The notes beneath the pieces are model-generated. The model made no database searches. It was not told where the DNA came from and saw nothing but the letters and a program-made list of their open reading frames with translations. 64,000 nucleotides of DNA, from contig DASZAN010000123.1 in NCBI GenBank assembly GCA_035945115.1, positions 28,073 through 92,072 on the forward strand. Direction: 5' to 3'. A program made the position numbers and the translations under genes. The stretch is from DAHUYF01 sp035945115. Its GTDB lineage: Bacteria; Pseudomonadota; Alphaproteobacteria; ATCC43930; CGMCC-115725. This document shows positions 56,251 through 64,000 of this stretch, in pieces. Every line of letters starts with the position of its first letter. Position 1 is the first letter of the stretch.

Positions 56251-58316
56251 CAGCGGAGACTCGCTTCGATGTTGCCGCCGTCGACCGTGACGACGGCAGC
56301 GGTGGTGGTGCGCGCTTGCGCGAGAAACACGAAGGCTTGCGCCACGTCCTCGGCGGAGACTTCGCGGCGCAGGAGATTGCCGCTCATATAGTCGGTCTCA
56401 GAGACGCCGCGGGCGCGGGCGCGCTCGGCGATCATCGCCTCGGTCAGGAGGCCGGAGCGGATGCGGTCGGCATTGACGGCGTTCGAGCGAATGCCCTCGG
56501 CACCATAATCGAGCGCGTATTGCTTCATGAGGAAGAGCGTCGTCGCTTTGGGCAAGCCGTAGGGACCGAAATCGCGGCCGGGATTGACCGCCTGCTTCGA
56601 GGTATTGAAGAGCAAGCATCCGCCAGTGCCCTGCGCGCGCATGATGCACACGGCATTCTGCGCCACGCTCTGATGAGCGAAGAAATTCAGCTCGAAGGAG
56701 CGGCGCAGCATTGCCTCGTCCACCTCGCCGATGCGGCCTTGCCAGGCGGCGCCGGCGTTCGACACGACGATGTCGACGCCACCGAACGCTGCGGCGACGC
56801 TGTCGAAGGCGGTGGTGACGGCGGCGGCATCGGTCACATCGCACTCCACGGCAAGCGACGGGCCACCAATCGCTTTCACCACGCCGAGCGCCGCCGCGAT
56901 GTCGCGGTCGAGCACCGCCACTTCGGCCCCAGCGATCGCGAGCGCCTTCGCCGTCGCCGCACCGATGCCGCTGCCACCGCCGGTGACGGCCGCCACGTGC
57001 CGCGCGAGCGGTTTTTCCGCGGCTCTGCCGAGCTTCGCTTGCTCCAGCGACCAATATTCGACGTCGAACATGTCGCTCTCGTCGATCGGCTGGAAGCGGC
57101 CGATCGCTTCGGCGTCGGTGACGACGGCGATGGTGTTCTCGGCGATGTCGGCGACAATCGCTGCATCCTTGTAAGAGGCGCCCAAGCCGAAGAGGCCGAG
57201 GCCCGGCACCAACACGACGCGGGGGCGCGGATCGAGCGCGAGGCGCGACGTCTTCTGCCGCGCATTGTGGCGGGCGAAGTAGGCGCGGTAGCGCTCGGCA
57301 TAGGCTGCAATCGCCGCCGCCACCGCCTCGCGCCACGCGTCGACCCGCCCGGCTTCCGGCGGCGGCAGGATGAGCGGCCAATTCTTGGTGCGGATGGTGT
57401 GATCCGGCGTCACCACGCCTTGCTGCGAATAGCGCGAGAGATCGACGCCGTTGACGTAATTCAAAATCTCGGGCGAGGTGCGGAAGCAGAGGATCTGGCG
57501 CTTGGCGCGGCCGCTCGCGCGGTCGTTCTCGATCGCGGCAAGACCGCGCAGCACCGGCGCCACTTGCGCCACGGGCACGATCGCCGCCGGGAGCGCGACT
57601 ACCGCGAACACGTTCCGCCGGCCGCGCGCGAGCCGCGCCTCCGCAAGGTTCGCCATCTCGATCATGCGCTCATAGGCGTCGCGCGCGTCTTCGCCCAAGG
57701 TGAAGATGCCGTGCTTTAGCAGGATCAAGCCGTCGACGCGGGGATCGCGCTCGTAAATCTCAGCCGCCTTCTTGGCGAGCGCGAAGCCAGGCATGATGTA
57801 GGGGACGAGCGCCATGCGGCCGTCATAGACCTCGCGGCAGAGCGCCTCGCCGTCGGGCTGATCCGTCAGCGCCAGCACCGAGGTGGCGTGCGTGTGGTCG
57901 ATGAACTTGTGCGGCAGGAAGGCGTGAAGCAGCGTCTCGACCGAGGGGTTGGGGGCGGCGCTGTCGAGGAGCGCGCCGCGCTGTGCGTTCACCATGTCCT
58001 CGTCGGAGAGCTTATCGAGCGCACGCAAGCGGCGGAGCGGGTCCAATCGCACCGCCGGCAGGCCCGCGGGCTCGATGTTGCCCATGTCCCAGCCCGAGCC
58101 TTTGACGCAAAGCACCGCGACCTCCTCGCCGAGGAGATCAGGCATCACCGTCTTGACCGAGCTGTTACCGCCGCCATGGAGCACGAGGCGCGGATCTTGC
58201 CCGAGGAGCCGCGTCGTGTAGACGCGAAGCGCGAGATCGCGCGGGACGCCTTGGCTAGCGTAGCGGGCGATGAAGGATTCCGCCTCGGCATCGGACCAGT
58301 GGGAGTTCATGGACAC
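56250..58316 (-). CDS. Bifunctional class II aldolase / short-chain dehydrogenase
   Basis: A 688-residue fusion related to bifunctional rhamnulose-1-phosphate aldolase/lactaldehyde dehydrogenases. Residues 1-420: class II aldolase domain (LVLHGGGNSSVK, FIDHTHATSVLAL with Zn His pair, LILLKHGIFTLGEDA). Residues 430-688: SDR domain (HVAAVTGGGSGIGAATAKALA, CDVTDAAA, VSNAGAAWQGRIGE, and YGLPKATTLFLMKQYA with Tyr-x3-Lys). It would cleave a deoxy-ketose-1-phosphate to DHAP plus an aldehyde and oxidise or reduce the aldehyde. Adjacent to mtnA, 10 bp apart. ATG 58316 or 58310. Confidence 0.88.
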   Translation of the reverse strand: MSMNSHWSDAEAESFIARYASQGVPRDLALRVYTTRLLGQDPRLVLHGGGNSSVKTVMPDLLGEEVAVLCVKGSGWDMGNIEPAGLPAVRLDPLRRLRALDKLSDEDMVNAQRGALLDSAAPNPSVETLLHAFLPHKFIDHTHATSVLALTDQPDGEALCREVYDGRMALVPYIMPGFALAKKAAEIYERDPRVDGLILLKHGIFTLGEDARDAYERMIEMANLAEARLARGRRNVFAVVALPAAIVPVAQVAPVLRGLAAIENDRASGRAKRQILCFRTSPEILNYVNGVDLSRYSQQGVVTPDHTIRTKNWPLILPPPEAGRVDAWREAVAAAIAAYAERYRAYFARHNARQKTSRLALDPRPRVVLVPGLGLFGLGASYKDAAIVADIAENTIAVVTDAEAIGRFQPIDESDMFDVEYWSLEQAKLGRAAEKPLARHVAAVTGGGSGIGAATAKALAIAGAEVAVLDRDIAAALGVVKAIGGPSLAVECDVTDAAAVTTAFDSVAAAFGGVDIVVSNAGAAWQGRIGEVDEAMLRRSFELNFFAHQSVAQNAVCIMRAQGTGGCLLFNTSKQAVNPGRDFGPYGLPKATTLFLMKQYALDYGAEGIRSNAVNADRIRSGLLTEAMIAERARARGVSETDYMSGNLLRREVSAEDVAQAFVFLAQARTTTAAVVTVDGGNIEASLR

Positions 58317-58326
58317 TCGCCGGCCA

Positions 58327-59436
58327 TCACTCCCCCGCCAGCCGCGCGCGGCGTTCGGGGAAGAGCGCGAGCAGTCCCTCGCGCGAAGCTGGGCACACGC
58401 CGCGTTCGGTGATGAGGCCGGTGACGAGGCGGGCCGGTGTCACATCGAAGGCGTAGTTGGCGGCGGGGCTGCCGTCGGGGACGAGGCGCACACGCGCGGT
58501 GGTGCCGTCGGCAAGGCGGCCGGCGATTTCCGTCACCTCGCTCGCATCGCGCTCCTCGATGGGAATGGCGCGCCCGTCCTCGATCGACCAGTCGATCGTC
58601 GGCGAGGGCAGCGCGACGTAGAAAGGAACGGCATTGTCGTGCGCGGCAAGCGCTTTCAGATACGTGCCGATCTTGTTGGCGACGTCGCCCGCCGCGGTGG
58701 TGCGGTCGGTGCCGACGATGGCGAGATCGACGCGGCCATGCTGCATCAAATGGCCGCCGGCGTTGTCGACAATGACGGTGTGGGGGATGCCTTCCTGGCC
58801 CAATTCCCAGGCGGTGAGGCTCGCCCCTTGATTGCGCGGTCGCGTCTCGTCGACCCAGACGTGAAGCGGGATGCCCGCTTCCTGCGCGGCGTAGATGGGC
58901 GCGAGCGCGGTGCCCCAATCGACCGTGGCGAGCCAACCGGCGTTGCAGTGGGTGAGCACGTTGACGGGCTCGCCGCCGCGCTTCTTGCGCGCCGACGCTT
59001 CGATGACGGCGCGGCCGTGGCGACCGAGCGCGCGATTCATCGCCACGTCCTCCTCGCAAATCTCGTCGGCGCGCGCATAAGCGGCGGCGGCGCGATCTTT
59101 TTCGGCGAGCGGCGCCAGGAGCGCACGCATCTCCTCGAGCGCCCAGCGGAGGTTGACGGCGGTGGGGCGCGTCGCCAGCAGCACGCGGCAGGCGTTCTCG
59201 AGCGCGGGATTGCAAGGGTCTTCGCGCATCGCCAGCGCCACGCCATAGGCCGCGGCGGCCCCGATGAGCGGCGCGCCGCGCACCAGCATGGCACGGATGG
59301 CATGCGCCGCGTCCGTCAGCGTCGCAAGGCGGGCGATGACGAGCTCATGCGGCAGCTCCGTTTGGTCGATGATGCCGACGGTGGCGCCATCCGGCTCAGG
59401 CCAAATGGTGCGCATGGGTTTGCCGTTGACACGCAT
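58327..59436 (-). CDS. mtnA: S-methyl-5-thioribose-1-phosphate isomerase
   Basis: A 369-residue eIF2B-like isomerase: VRGAPLIGAAAAYGVALAM, ARADEICEEDVAMNRALGRHG, VLTHCNAGWLATVDWGTALAPIYAAQ with the catalytic Cys, ETRPRNQGASLTAWELGQEGIPHTVIVDNAGG and VGTDRTTAAGDVANKIGTY with the catalytic Asp. Converts methylthioribose-1-phosphate (or 5-deoxyribose-1-phosphate) to the ribulose form. First gene of the leftward mtnA-aldolase/SDR-VOC operon; other methionine-salvage genes (mtnB/C/D) are not in view. Confidence 0.93.
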   Translation of the reverse strand: MRVNGKPMRTIWPEPDGATVGIIDQTELPHELVIARLATLTDAAHAIRAMLVRGAPLIGAAAAYGVALAMREDPCNPALENACRVLLATRPTAVNLRWALEEMRALLAPLAEKDRAAAAYARADEICEEDVAMNRALGRHGRAVIEASARKKRGGEPVNVLTHCNAGWLATVDWGTALAPIYAAQEAGIPLHVWVDETRPRNQGASLTAWELGQEGIPHTVIVDNAGGHLMQHGRVDLAIVGTDRTTAAGDVANKIGTYLKALAAHDNAVPFYVALPSPTIDWSIEDGRAIPIEERDASEVTEIAGRLADGTTARVRLVPDGSPAANYAFDVTPARLVTGLITERGVCPASREGLLALFPERRARLAGE

Positions 59437-59496
59437 ATTCTTACTTTATCCCGCGATCGTCGCTTGTGCCAGCCGACCAACGCTGTAGAGGCGATG

Positions 59497-59609
59497 TGCG
59501 TCCTTCGACAGTCTCAGCCCTTCGGCAAGCTCAGGGGAGGAAGATCGGGTCAGGCATCTATCGAGGAGCCACCAGAAAGCGCCTCATCCTGAGCCTGTCG
59601 AAGGACGCA
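59497..59609. repeat. Inverted repeat (TGCGTCCTTCGACA / TGTCGAAGGACGCA)
   Basis: Perfect 14-bp arms at 59497-59510 and 59596-59609, each followed inward by a CAGCCCTTCG/CTCAG-type or CTGAGCCTG sequence. A familiar dispersed intergenic repeat form in alphaproteobacteria (GTCCTTCGACAGGCTCAG type). It fills the gap between mtnA and the amidohydrolase gene and would make a long hairpin in RNA. Confidence 0.7.
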
Positions 59610-59685
59610 TCGCGGTTTTGCAGCCATATTGCCGCCCGGCACCATGCGGCCTACCCTTAGGCAAAAGTATCGGGAGGGTTCGGCC

Positions 59686-61116
59686 ATGTCCTTCGAGGGA
59701 TTTCCCGGCAGCGCCGTGCGCGAGAAGCTCGATCATCCCGTGATCGATGCCGATGCGCATGTGGTGGAATGCGATTTCGCGCATCAGGACTTGGTGGGCG
59801 AGATCGCCGGATCCGAAGTGTTGAAGCGGGTGCAGCAGGAGCGCGCCGCCCACGGGCCGACGGTCCGCGGTTTCTGGTGGGGACTACCGTCCGGACCCCA
59901 TACCGCCGACCGCGCACTCGCGATGCTGCCGCGCTATTTCCGCTCCAAGCTCGATGAATGCGGCATCGACTTCGCGCACTGCTACACGACGCGCGGCTTG
60001 AGCCATATGTTCATCACCGACGAGGCGGCGCGGCGGGCGAGCTGTCGCGCGCTCAACATGCTCTATGCCGAGATGTTCGCCGATGTTGCCGACCGCGTAC
60101 GGCCGGTTGCGATCATTCCGACATACACGCCCAAGGAGGCGATCGAGGAGCTCGACTTCGCCGTTAACGAGCTCGGCTTCAAATCGGTCATGATCGGCAC
60201 CGAGCTGCGCGGCCCGGCACGGCGCGCGACCGGCGGCGATCCCTTCCTCGAGGCGCCGCAGGCGACGCGCTCGATCGCGATGGATGCGCCTTACGACTAT
60301 GATCCCTTCTGGCGGCGTTGCATCGAGCTCAAGATCGCGCCCGCCTGCCACACGCCGTCCCGCGGCATCGGCTATCGCTGCTCGCCCTCGAACTACGTCT
60401 ACAATCATCTCGGCGACTTCGCCAATGGCGCCGAGTTCTTCTGCCGCTCCCTGATTTTTGGCGGTGTCACCCGGCGCTTTCCCAATCTGAGCTTCGCCTT
60501 CCTCGAAGGCGGTGTCGCCTGGGCGGTCAATCTCTTGAACGACATCGTCGAGCATTGGGAAAAGCGCAATCCCGAAGCGATGGCGCGCAATCTCGATCCG
60601 GCGAAGCTCGATGTGGATCTGCTCGAGCGGCTCTTCCGCGAATACGGCACGAAGCGCCTCACCGCCGAGCGCTTCCGCGCCGAGCCGCATGGCGCGCTCT
60701 CGACCGGACATGCCGCCGGCCCCAATGAATTCGCCGCCTGCGCGCTTCGCGATGTGCGGGAGCTCCGCGAGCTCTTCATCGATCCCTTCTATTTCGGCTG
60801 CGAGGCCGACGACCGCATGGTGAGCGTCGCCTTCAACCGCCGGCTCAATCCGGTGGGCGCCACGCTGAAGGCGGTCTTCGGCTCCGATATCGGCCATTGG
60901 GACGTGCTCGACGCCAAGAGCGTGGTGACGGAAGCGTGGACGATGGTCGAGGCGAAGCTGCTCACACCAGAGAACTTCCGCGACTTCACCTTCGTCAATC
61001 CGGCGATGCTCCACCTCTCGATGAATCCCGATTATTTCGCGGGCACCGTCGTCGCCGAGGACGCACGAAAGCTGCTCGCTACATCTGCGCCGCAGAAGGC
61101 CGCGGCGCGCGCCTAA
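59686..61116 (+). CDS. Amidohydrolase family protein (ACMSD-like, TIM barrel)
   Basis: A 476-residue metal-dependent hydrolase/decarboxylase: VIDADAHVVE with the first metal motif (HxH replaced by DADAH), IPTYTPKEAIEELDFAVNELGFKSVMIG, PACHTPSRGIGY with a metal His, NLSFAFLEGGVAWAVNLL and AVFGSDIGHWDV with the final Asp. Belongs to the amidohydrolase_2 group used on aromatic or salicylate-like acids. GGGAGGG precedes ATG 59686. Stands alone and is convergent with the PAS gene (its stop ends at the PAS stop). Confidence 0.87.
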   Translation: MSFEGFPGSAVREKLDHPVIDADAHVVECDFAHQDLVGEIAGSEVLKRVQQERAAHGPTVRGFWWGLPSGPHTADRALAMLPRYFRSKLDECGIDFAHCYTTRGLSHMFITDEAARRASCRALNMLYAEMFADVADRVRPVAIIPTYTPKEAIEELDFAVNELGFKSVMIGTELRGPARRATGGDPFLEAPQATRSIAMDAPYDYDPFWRRCIELKIAPACHTPSRGIGYRCSPSNYVYNHLGDFANGAEFFCRSLIFGGVTRRFPNLSFAFLEGGVAWAVNLLNDIVEHWEKRNPEAMARNLDPAKLDVDLLERLFREYGTKRLTAERFRAEPHGALSTGHAAGPNEFAACALRDVRELRELFIDPFYFGCEADDRMVSVAFNRRLNPVGATLKAVFGSDIGHWDVLDAKSVVTEAWTMVEAKLLTPENFRDFTFVNPAMLHLSMNPDYFAGTVVAEDARKLLATSAPQKAAARA

Positions 61117-61752
61117 CTAGCGCACGCCGCCGAATCGTTCGCCGGCGATGATCGGGTCGGCGATGATGCGGATTTCTTCGATCGGCGGGGCCGAATCTGC
61201 CGTCCCCTTCGGCGGCCGGATCGCGATTTGGGCGCCAAGGATGATGTCGACGGCAAGCCCGTCCTTGCTCAGCTGCAGCAAAATCGCCTCGGTCAGCATC
61301 CACTCACGGCCCGGGATGTAGAAGACGGTGCCCTTGCACGCGACCGGCCGCGCATTGTCGACAACCGCGCTGTTGATTTTCTGCAATTCCGCCGCTTGCT
61401 CTGCGCTGTAGTTCGTCGCGTCGACGGTGCGGCCGGTGAAGTCGCGCCCGAGAAATTCGCAAATGGCGGTGCCGATGAGCCGATACTTGAAGCGCAACGG
61501 ATCGCGCTCAACGCCGACCATGAACACATACGGCAGTAGCCGCACGATCTCCGTGGGATCGATGTCGGCGCGTTGCGGCATGGCGCGGCCGCGACGCTTG
61601 TCGTTCCAATAGCGATAGATCGCGACGAGCGTCGGGTGCGTGATCTCGTCTGAATGCTGCGATGCCGCGTCAGCCACAGCCCAAGCTCCGGCAAAGAATG
61701 GCCCCGGCGCAAGTTTTAGCATCGCTCCTCGTGTCGCCCGGTTAACGCTCAT
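61117..61752 (-). CDS. PAS domain protein (PAS_5 type)
   Basis: About 211 residues. After a short N-terminus come HPTLVAIYRYWNDKRRGRAMPQRADIDPTEIVRLLPYVFMVGVERDPLRFKYRLIGTAICEFLGRDFTGRTVD and a second half of the PAS fold (GREWMLTEAILLQLSKDGLAVDIILGAQIAI). Members are single-domain PAS proteins whose partner is unknown. Start is uncertain: ATG 61752, or 61722, or an upstream frame to 61830. Divergent from nirK. Confidence 0.75.
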   Translation of the reverse strand: MSVNRATRGAMLKLAPGPFFAGAWAVADAASQHSDEITHPTLVAIYRYWNDKRRGRAMPQRADIDPTEIVRLLPYVFMVGVERDPLRFKYRLIGTAICEFLGRDFTGRTVDATNYSAEQAAELQKINSAVVDNARPVACKGTVFYIPGREWMLTEAILLQLSKDGLAVDIILGAQIAIRPPKGTADSAPPIEEIRIIADPIIAGERFGGVR

Positions 61753-61902
61753 ATTCACGTTTTGTTCTAAGCGTTCTTTTCGGATCGACGCGGCGCTGCG
61801 CCACGACAACCACTGCAGGCGTGCGCTCACGGCGGGTCAATTCGTTGTGAAGACACGGTCTCGTCATCATGGCGTCTGCGCTTGCCTGATAGCGTTCCAG
61901 AA

Positions 61903-61928
61903 AGCGCGAGAGAGCGCTCGCTCTTTTT
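61903..61928 (+). promoter_or_regulatory. Hairpin with T-run just upstream of nirK
   Basis: AGCGC GAGAGA GCGCT, or alternatively GCGAG ... CTCGC, then TCTTTTT, 15 bases before the nirK ATG. It looks like a terminator placed in the leader, which could attenuate nirK or end an upstream transcript. No clear FNR/NnrR box (TTGAT-N4-ATCAA) was seen between 61753 and 61942. Confidence 0.4.
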
Positions 61929-61942
61929 CTGGGAGAAACAGT

Positions 61943-63106
61943 ATGCCCCGGCTTTTTGAACCGTCGATGGATGTGCGACGCATCGCGACGCGTCTTGCTC
62001 CGCTCGCTGCTCTTGCTGCATGGGCCCTTGCGATCCCCGCTTTCGCCGACCCGCTCGATCTCCCGCGCGAGAGGGTGACTCTGGTGGCCCCGCCCTTCGT
62101 TCATGCCCATGAGCAAGCGACGACGGCCGGTCCCAAGATCATGGAATTCCGCCTCGTCGCCGAAGAAAAGCCGATGGTTATCGACGCGGCCGGCACGACG
62201 GTGCAGGCGATGACCTTCAACGGCTCGATCCCCGGTCCGCTCATGGTCGTACATGAGGGCGATTACGTCGAACTCACCCTGGTCAATCCCGCCAGCAACA
62301 CCATGGCGCACAACATCGACTTCCACGCCTCGACCGGCGCACTTGGCGGCGGCACGTTGACGCTGGTCAATCCCGGCGAGGAGGCGGTGCTGCGCTTCAA
62401 GGCGACGCGCGCCGGCGTCTTCATCTATCACTGCGCACCGGGCGGGCCGATGATCCCCTTCCACGTCGTCTCCGGCATGAACGGCGCCATCATGGTCCTG
62501 CCGCGCGAGGGGCTCAGCGATGGCCAAGGCCACGCGCTCCACTATGACCGCGTCTACTACGTCGGCGAGCAAGACTTCTATGTGCCGCGCGACGATAAGG
62601 GGCACTACAAGACCTACAAGGCCCCGGCCGATGCCTTCAACGACACGGAAAAAGCGATGCGCTCGCTGGTGCCGACGCATGTCGTTTTCGAGGGCCGCGT
62701 CGGCGCGCTCACCGGCAAGGACGCGCTCACGGCCAAGGTGGGCGAGACCGTGCTCATCGTCCATTCCGAAGCCAATCGCGATTCCCGCCCGCATCTCATC
62801 GGCGGCCATGGCGATTACGTCTGGGAGACCGGCAAGTTCGCCAATCCGCCGGAGAAGGATCTCGAGACCTGGTTCATCCGTGGCGGTTCGGCGGGCGCAG
62901 CGCTCTATACCTTCCGCCAGCCCGGCATTTACGCCTATCTCACGCACAATCTCATCGAAGCGGTCGAGCTCGGCGCCACCGCCCATTTCAAAGTCGAGGG
63001 CGAGTGGAACAACGATCTGATGACACAGGTCAAACCGCCCTCGCCGATCGCCGCCGAAGGGTCCAGCACGGCGCTCGCGCCCTCGCGCGCTCCCGTCCGC
63101 TACTAA
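61943..63106 (+). CDS. nirK: Copper-containing nitrite reductase
   Basis: Periplasmic reduction of nitrite to nitric oxide in denitrification. 387 residues, signal RLAPLAALAAWALAIPAFA, then two cupredoxin domains. Copper ligands seen: MAHNIDFHAST (T1 His, catalytic Asp, T2 His), VFIYHCAPGG (T2 His, T1 Cys), PFHVVSGMNGAIMV (T1 His and Met) and RPHLIGGHGDYVW (third T2 His). All ligands are intact. GGGAG precedes ATG 61943. Followed 18 bp later by nirV. Confidence 0.95.
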   Translation: MPRLFEPSMDVRRIATRLAPLAALAAWALAIPAFADPLDLPRERVTLVAPPFVHAHEQATTAGPKIMEFRLVAEEKPMVIDAAGTTVQAMTFNGSIPGPLMVVHEGDYVELTLVNPASNTMAHNIDFHASTGALGGGTLTLVNPGEEAVLRFKATRAGVFIYHCAPGGPMIPFHVVSGMNGAIMVLPREGLSDGQGHALHYDRVYYVGEQDFYVPRDDKGHYKTYKAPADAFNDTEKAMRSLVPTHVVFEGRVGALTGKDALTAKVGETVLIVHSEANRDSRPHLIGGHGDYVWETGKFANPPEKDLETWFIRGGSAGAALYTFRQPGIYAYLTHNLIEAVELGATAHFKVEGEWNNDLMTQVKPPSPIAAEGSSTALAPSRAPVRY

Positions 63107-63124
63107 GCCGATCGCGCCGGGACG

Positions 63125-63871
63125 ATGCGGCCCACATCGATCCCGATCATCGCCGCAACGGCTTTCATCGCGCTCGCCGCGATGGCGCCGCGCATCGATG
63201 AGAAAGCGAGCGAGGCGCCGGACATGGTCGTGCTCGCGCCGCAGGTTTTCCTCTATCCGATGGCGGGCGACTTCACGCGCGGCGGAAAGCCGGCGGCGGT
63301 GCCGCTACGCGAGATGCGTCCGCCGCGCCCGCTCGCGATCATGCGGCGCGAGGTGACCGCGGCGGAATACCGGCGCTGCATCGAGGACGGCGGCTGTCTC
63401 GATGTGCCGGGCCTCGCGGATGCGGGTGAACACCCCGCCGTCACGGTGAGCTGGCGCGATGCCACCGCCTATGCGGCGTGGCTCTCGCGCCGCCTCGGCG
63501 CCACATATCGTCTGCCGACCGACGAGGAATGGGCGTTCGCCGCCGGAAGCCGCTTCACCCCGCTCGCCGCGCAGGCAAGCGGGAATGATCCCGGGGCGAT
63601 TGCGCTCGCCGCCTACGAACGGGAAGCGGCGCTGGCGGTTGCAGCGGATGGAGCGACGAACGCCAACGAGAACGGTCTTTTCGACCTCACCGGCGCCCTC
63701 GCCGAATGGACCGACACCTGCTATCGCCATGTGGAACTCGATGCAGGTGCCGCGCCAGTCGTCAATTGCGGCATCCGCGTCGTCGAAGGCAGCCACCGCA
63801 CCTATATGCCGGACTTCATCCGCGACCCCCGCGCGGGTGGCTGCTCAATAGGCGCGCCGCCTAGAGTCTGA
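63125..63871 (+). CDS. nirV: NirV-like formylglycine-generating-enzyme-fold protein, 3' end cut by IS630
   Basis: Exported (signal SIPIIAATAFIALAAMA) SUMF1-fold protein: LAIMRREVTAAEYRRCIEDGGCLDVPG, HPAVTVSWRDATAYAAWLSRRLGATYRLPTDEEWAFAAGSRF, NANENGLFDLTGALAEWTDTCYR, FIRDPRAGGCSIGAPP. Commonly beside nirK; function not proven. The family normally ends with a GFRLVR-type strand; here the frame stops three codons into the IS sequence (TA at 63862-63863 then GAGTCTGATC), so the C-terminus is lost. Confidence 0.85.
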   Translation: MRPTSIPIIAATAFIALAAMAPRIDEKASEAPDMVVLAPQVFLYPMAGDFTRGGKPAAVPLREMRPPRPLAIMRREVTAAEYRRCIEDGGCLDVPGLADAGEHPAVTVSWRDATAYAAWLSRRLGATYRLPTDEEWAFAAGSRFTPLAAQASGNDPGAIALAAYEREAALAVAADGATNANENGLFDLTGALAEWTDTCYRHVELDAGAAPVVNCGIRVVEGSHRTYMPDFIRDPRAGGCSIGAPPRV

Positions 63872-64000
63872 TCCATTCAGGTTGAAGCGTAGCCTGCGTT
63901 TCGGAAGTAGTTGGCGCACTCTTGCGGCGAGACGCTGCTGAGGAGGGTTCCGATCTGGCGCCATGTGTCCTCGACGGTTCGCTTGGCGGCTTTGCGGAGC
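63864..64000. mobile_element. IS630-family element, one end, running off the window
   Basis: Begins after a TA (63862-63863), the target of IS630/Tc1-type elements, with GAGTCTGATCC as presumed terminal repeat. It contains the leftward transposase end (next entry). The other end lies beyond 64000. Confidence 0.7.
63877..64000 (-). CDS. IS630-family transposase, C-terminal end
   Basis: Leftward frame open at the window edge: LRKAAKRTVEDTWRQIGTLL then SSVSPQECANYFRNAGYAST-stop (63877-63879). RTVEDTWRQIG...FSPxECANYFRNAGYA is the standard end of IS630 DDE transposases. The gene starts outside the window. Confidence 0.85.
   Translation of the reverse strand, partial: LRKAAKRTVEDTWRQIGTLLSSVSPQECANYFRNAGYAST

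Noticed and set aside
58270..59592. Plus-strand open frame of about 440 codons opposite mtnA
   Set aside because: Shadow of mtnA, which carries catalytic Cys and Asp motifs on the minus strand.

Overview
The window reads as chromosome of a GC-rich alphaproteobacterium, most likely a soil or water Hyphomicrobiales/Rhodospirillales-type organism. Reasons: strong GC bias in all genes, alphaproteobacterial gene neighbourhoods (lgt-midA-pgeF; prs-rplY-pth-ychF; proC with ybjN and ubiK), many solitary ABC substrate-binding proteins of the PF04392 type, and a nirK-nirV denitrification pair. This is inference; no rRNA gene is present to settle it.

Layout. 0-6 kb: housekeeping genes (proC, ybjN, ubiK leftward; hldD, lgt, midA, pgeF rightward in a tightly overlapping operon). 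6-9.9 kb: a small membrane protein, a fumarylacetoacetate-hydrolase-family enzyme, a PLP aminotransferase and a lipoprotein among dispersed palindromic repeats. 10-13.6 kb: prs, rplY (with a long Ala/Pro/Gly tail), pth, ychF. 13.7-16.3 kb: a FIST-PAS histidine kinase. 16.4-35.9 kb: an amine catabolism and uptake regulon (class III aminotransferase; FCD-type GntR regulator; polar amino-acid ABC transporter; FAD amine oxidoreductase; potABCD-like ABC transporter). The aminotransferase and the FAD oxidoreductase genes share the palindrome TGGTATACCA in their promoters. The regulon is split by an 8.5-kb scrambled island (17.9-26.7 kb) holding five full or broken PF04392 genes, an IS remnant, a frameshifted sulfurtransferase, a patatin, an alpha/beta hydrolase and duplicated chimeric repeats. 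36.1-37.2 kb: a slipin/SPFH protein.

37.5-42.1 kb is the most unusual part. It holds 35 tRNA-like genes: two on the minus strand, one isolated tRNA-Ala, then 32 consecutive plus-strand tRNAs with 32 different anticodons. Together they cover all 20 amino acids and nearly every sense codon. Many have non-canonical features: a class II tRNA with a UAU anticodon, three tRNA-Leu without the long variable arm, altered position 33, a glycine-like body with a threonine anticodon, and zero-spacer junctions. Next to the array lie an attenuator-like leader, a GIY-YIG protein and a CxCC protein.

42.1-64 kb: accessory metabolism and signalling (FAD dehydrogenase, OsmC, dienelactone hydrolase, pirin, class III adenylate cyclase, a cytochrome/propeller protein, a Leu/Ile/Val-type binding protein, an ArsR-SRPBCC-GST cluster, a VOC protein, an aldolase-dehydrogenase fusion beside mtnA, an amidohydrolase, a PAS protein), then nirK and a nirV whose 3' end is cut by an IS630-family element running off the window.

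All calls come from reading the sequence and its translations; no database search or structure program was run. tRNA boundaries were folded by hand.
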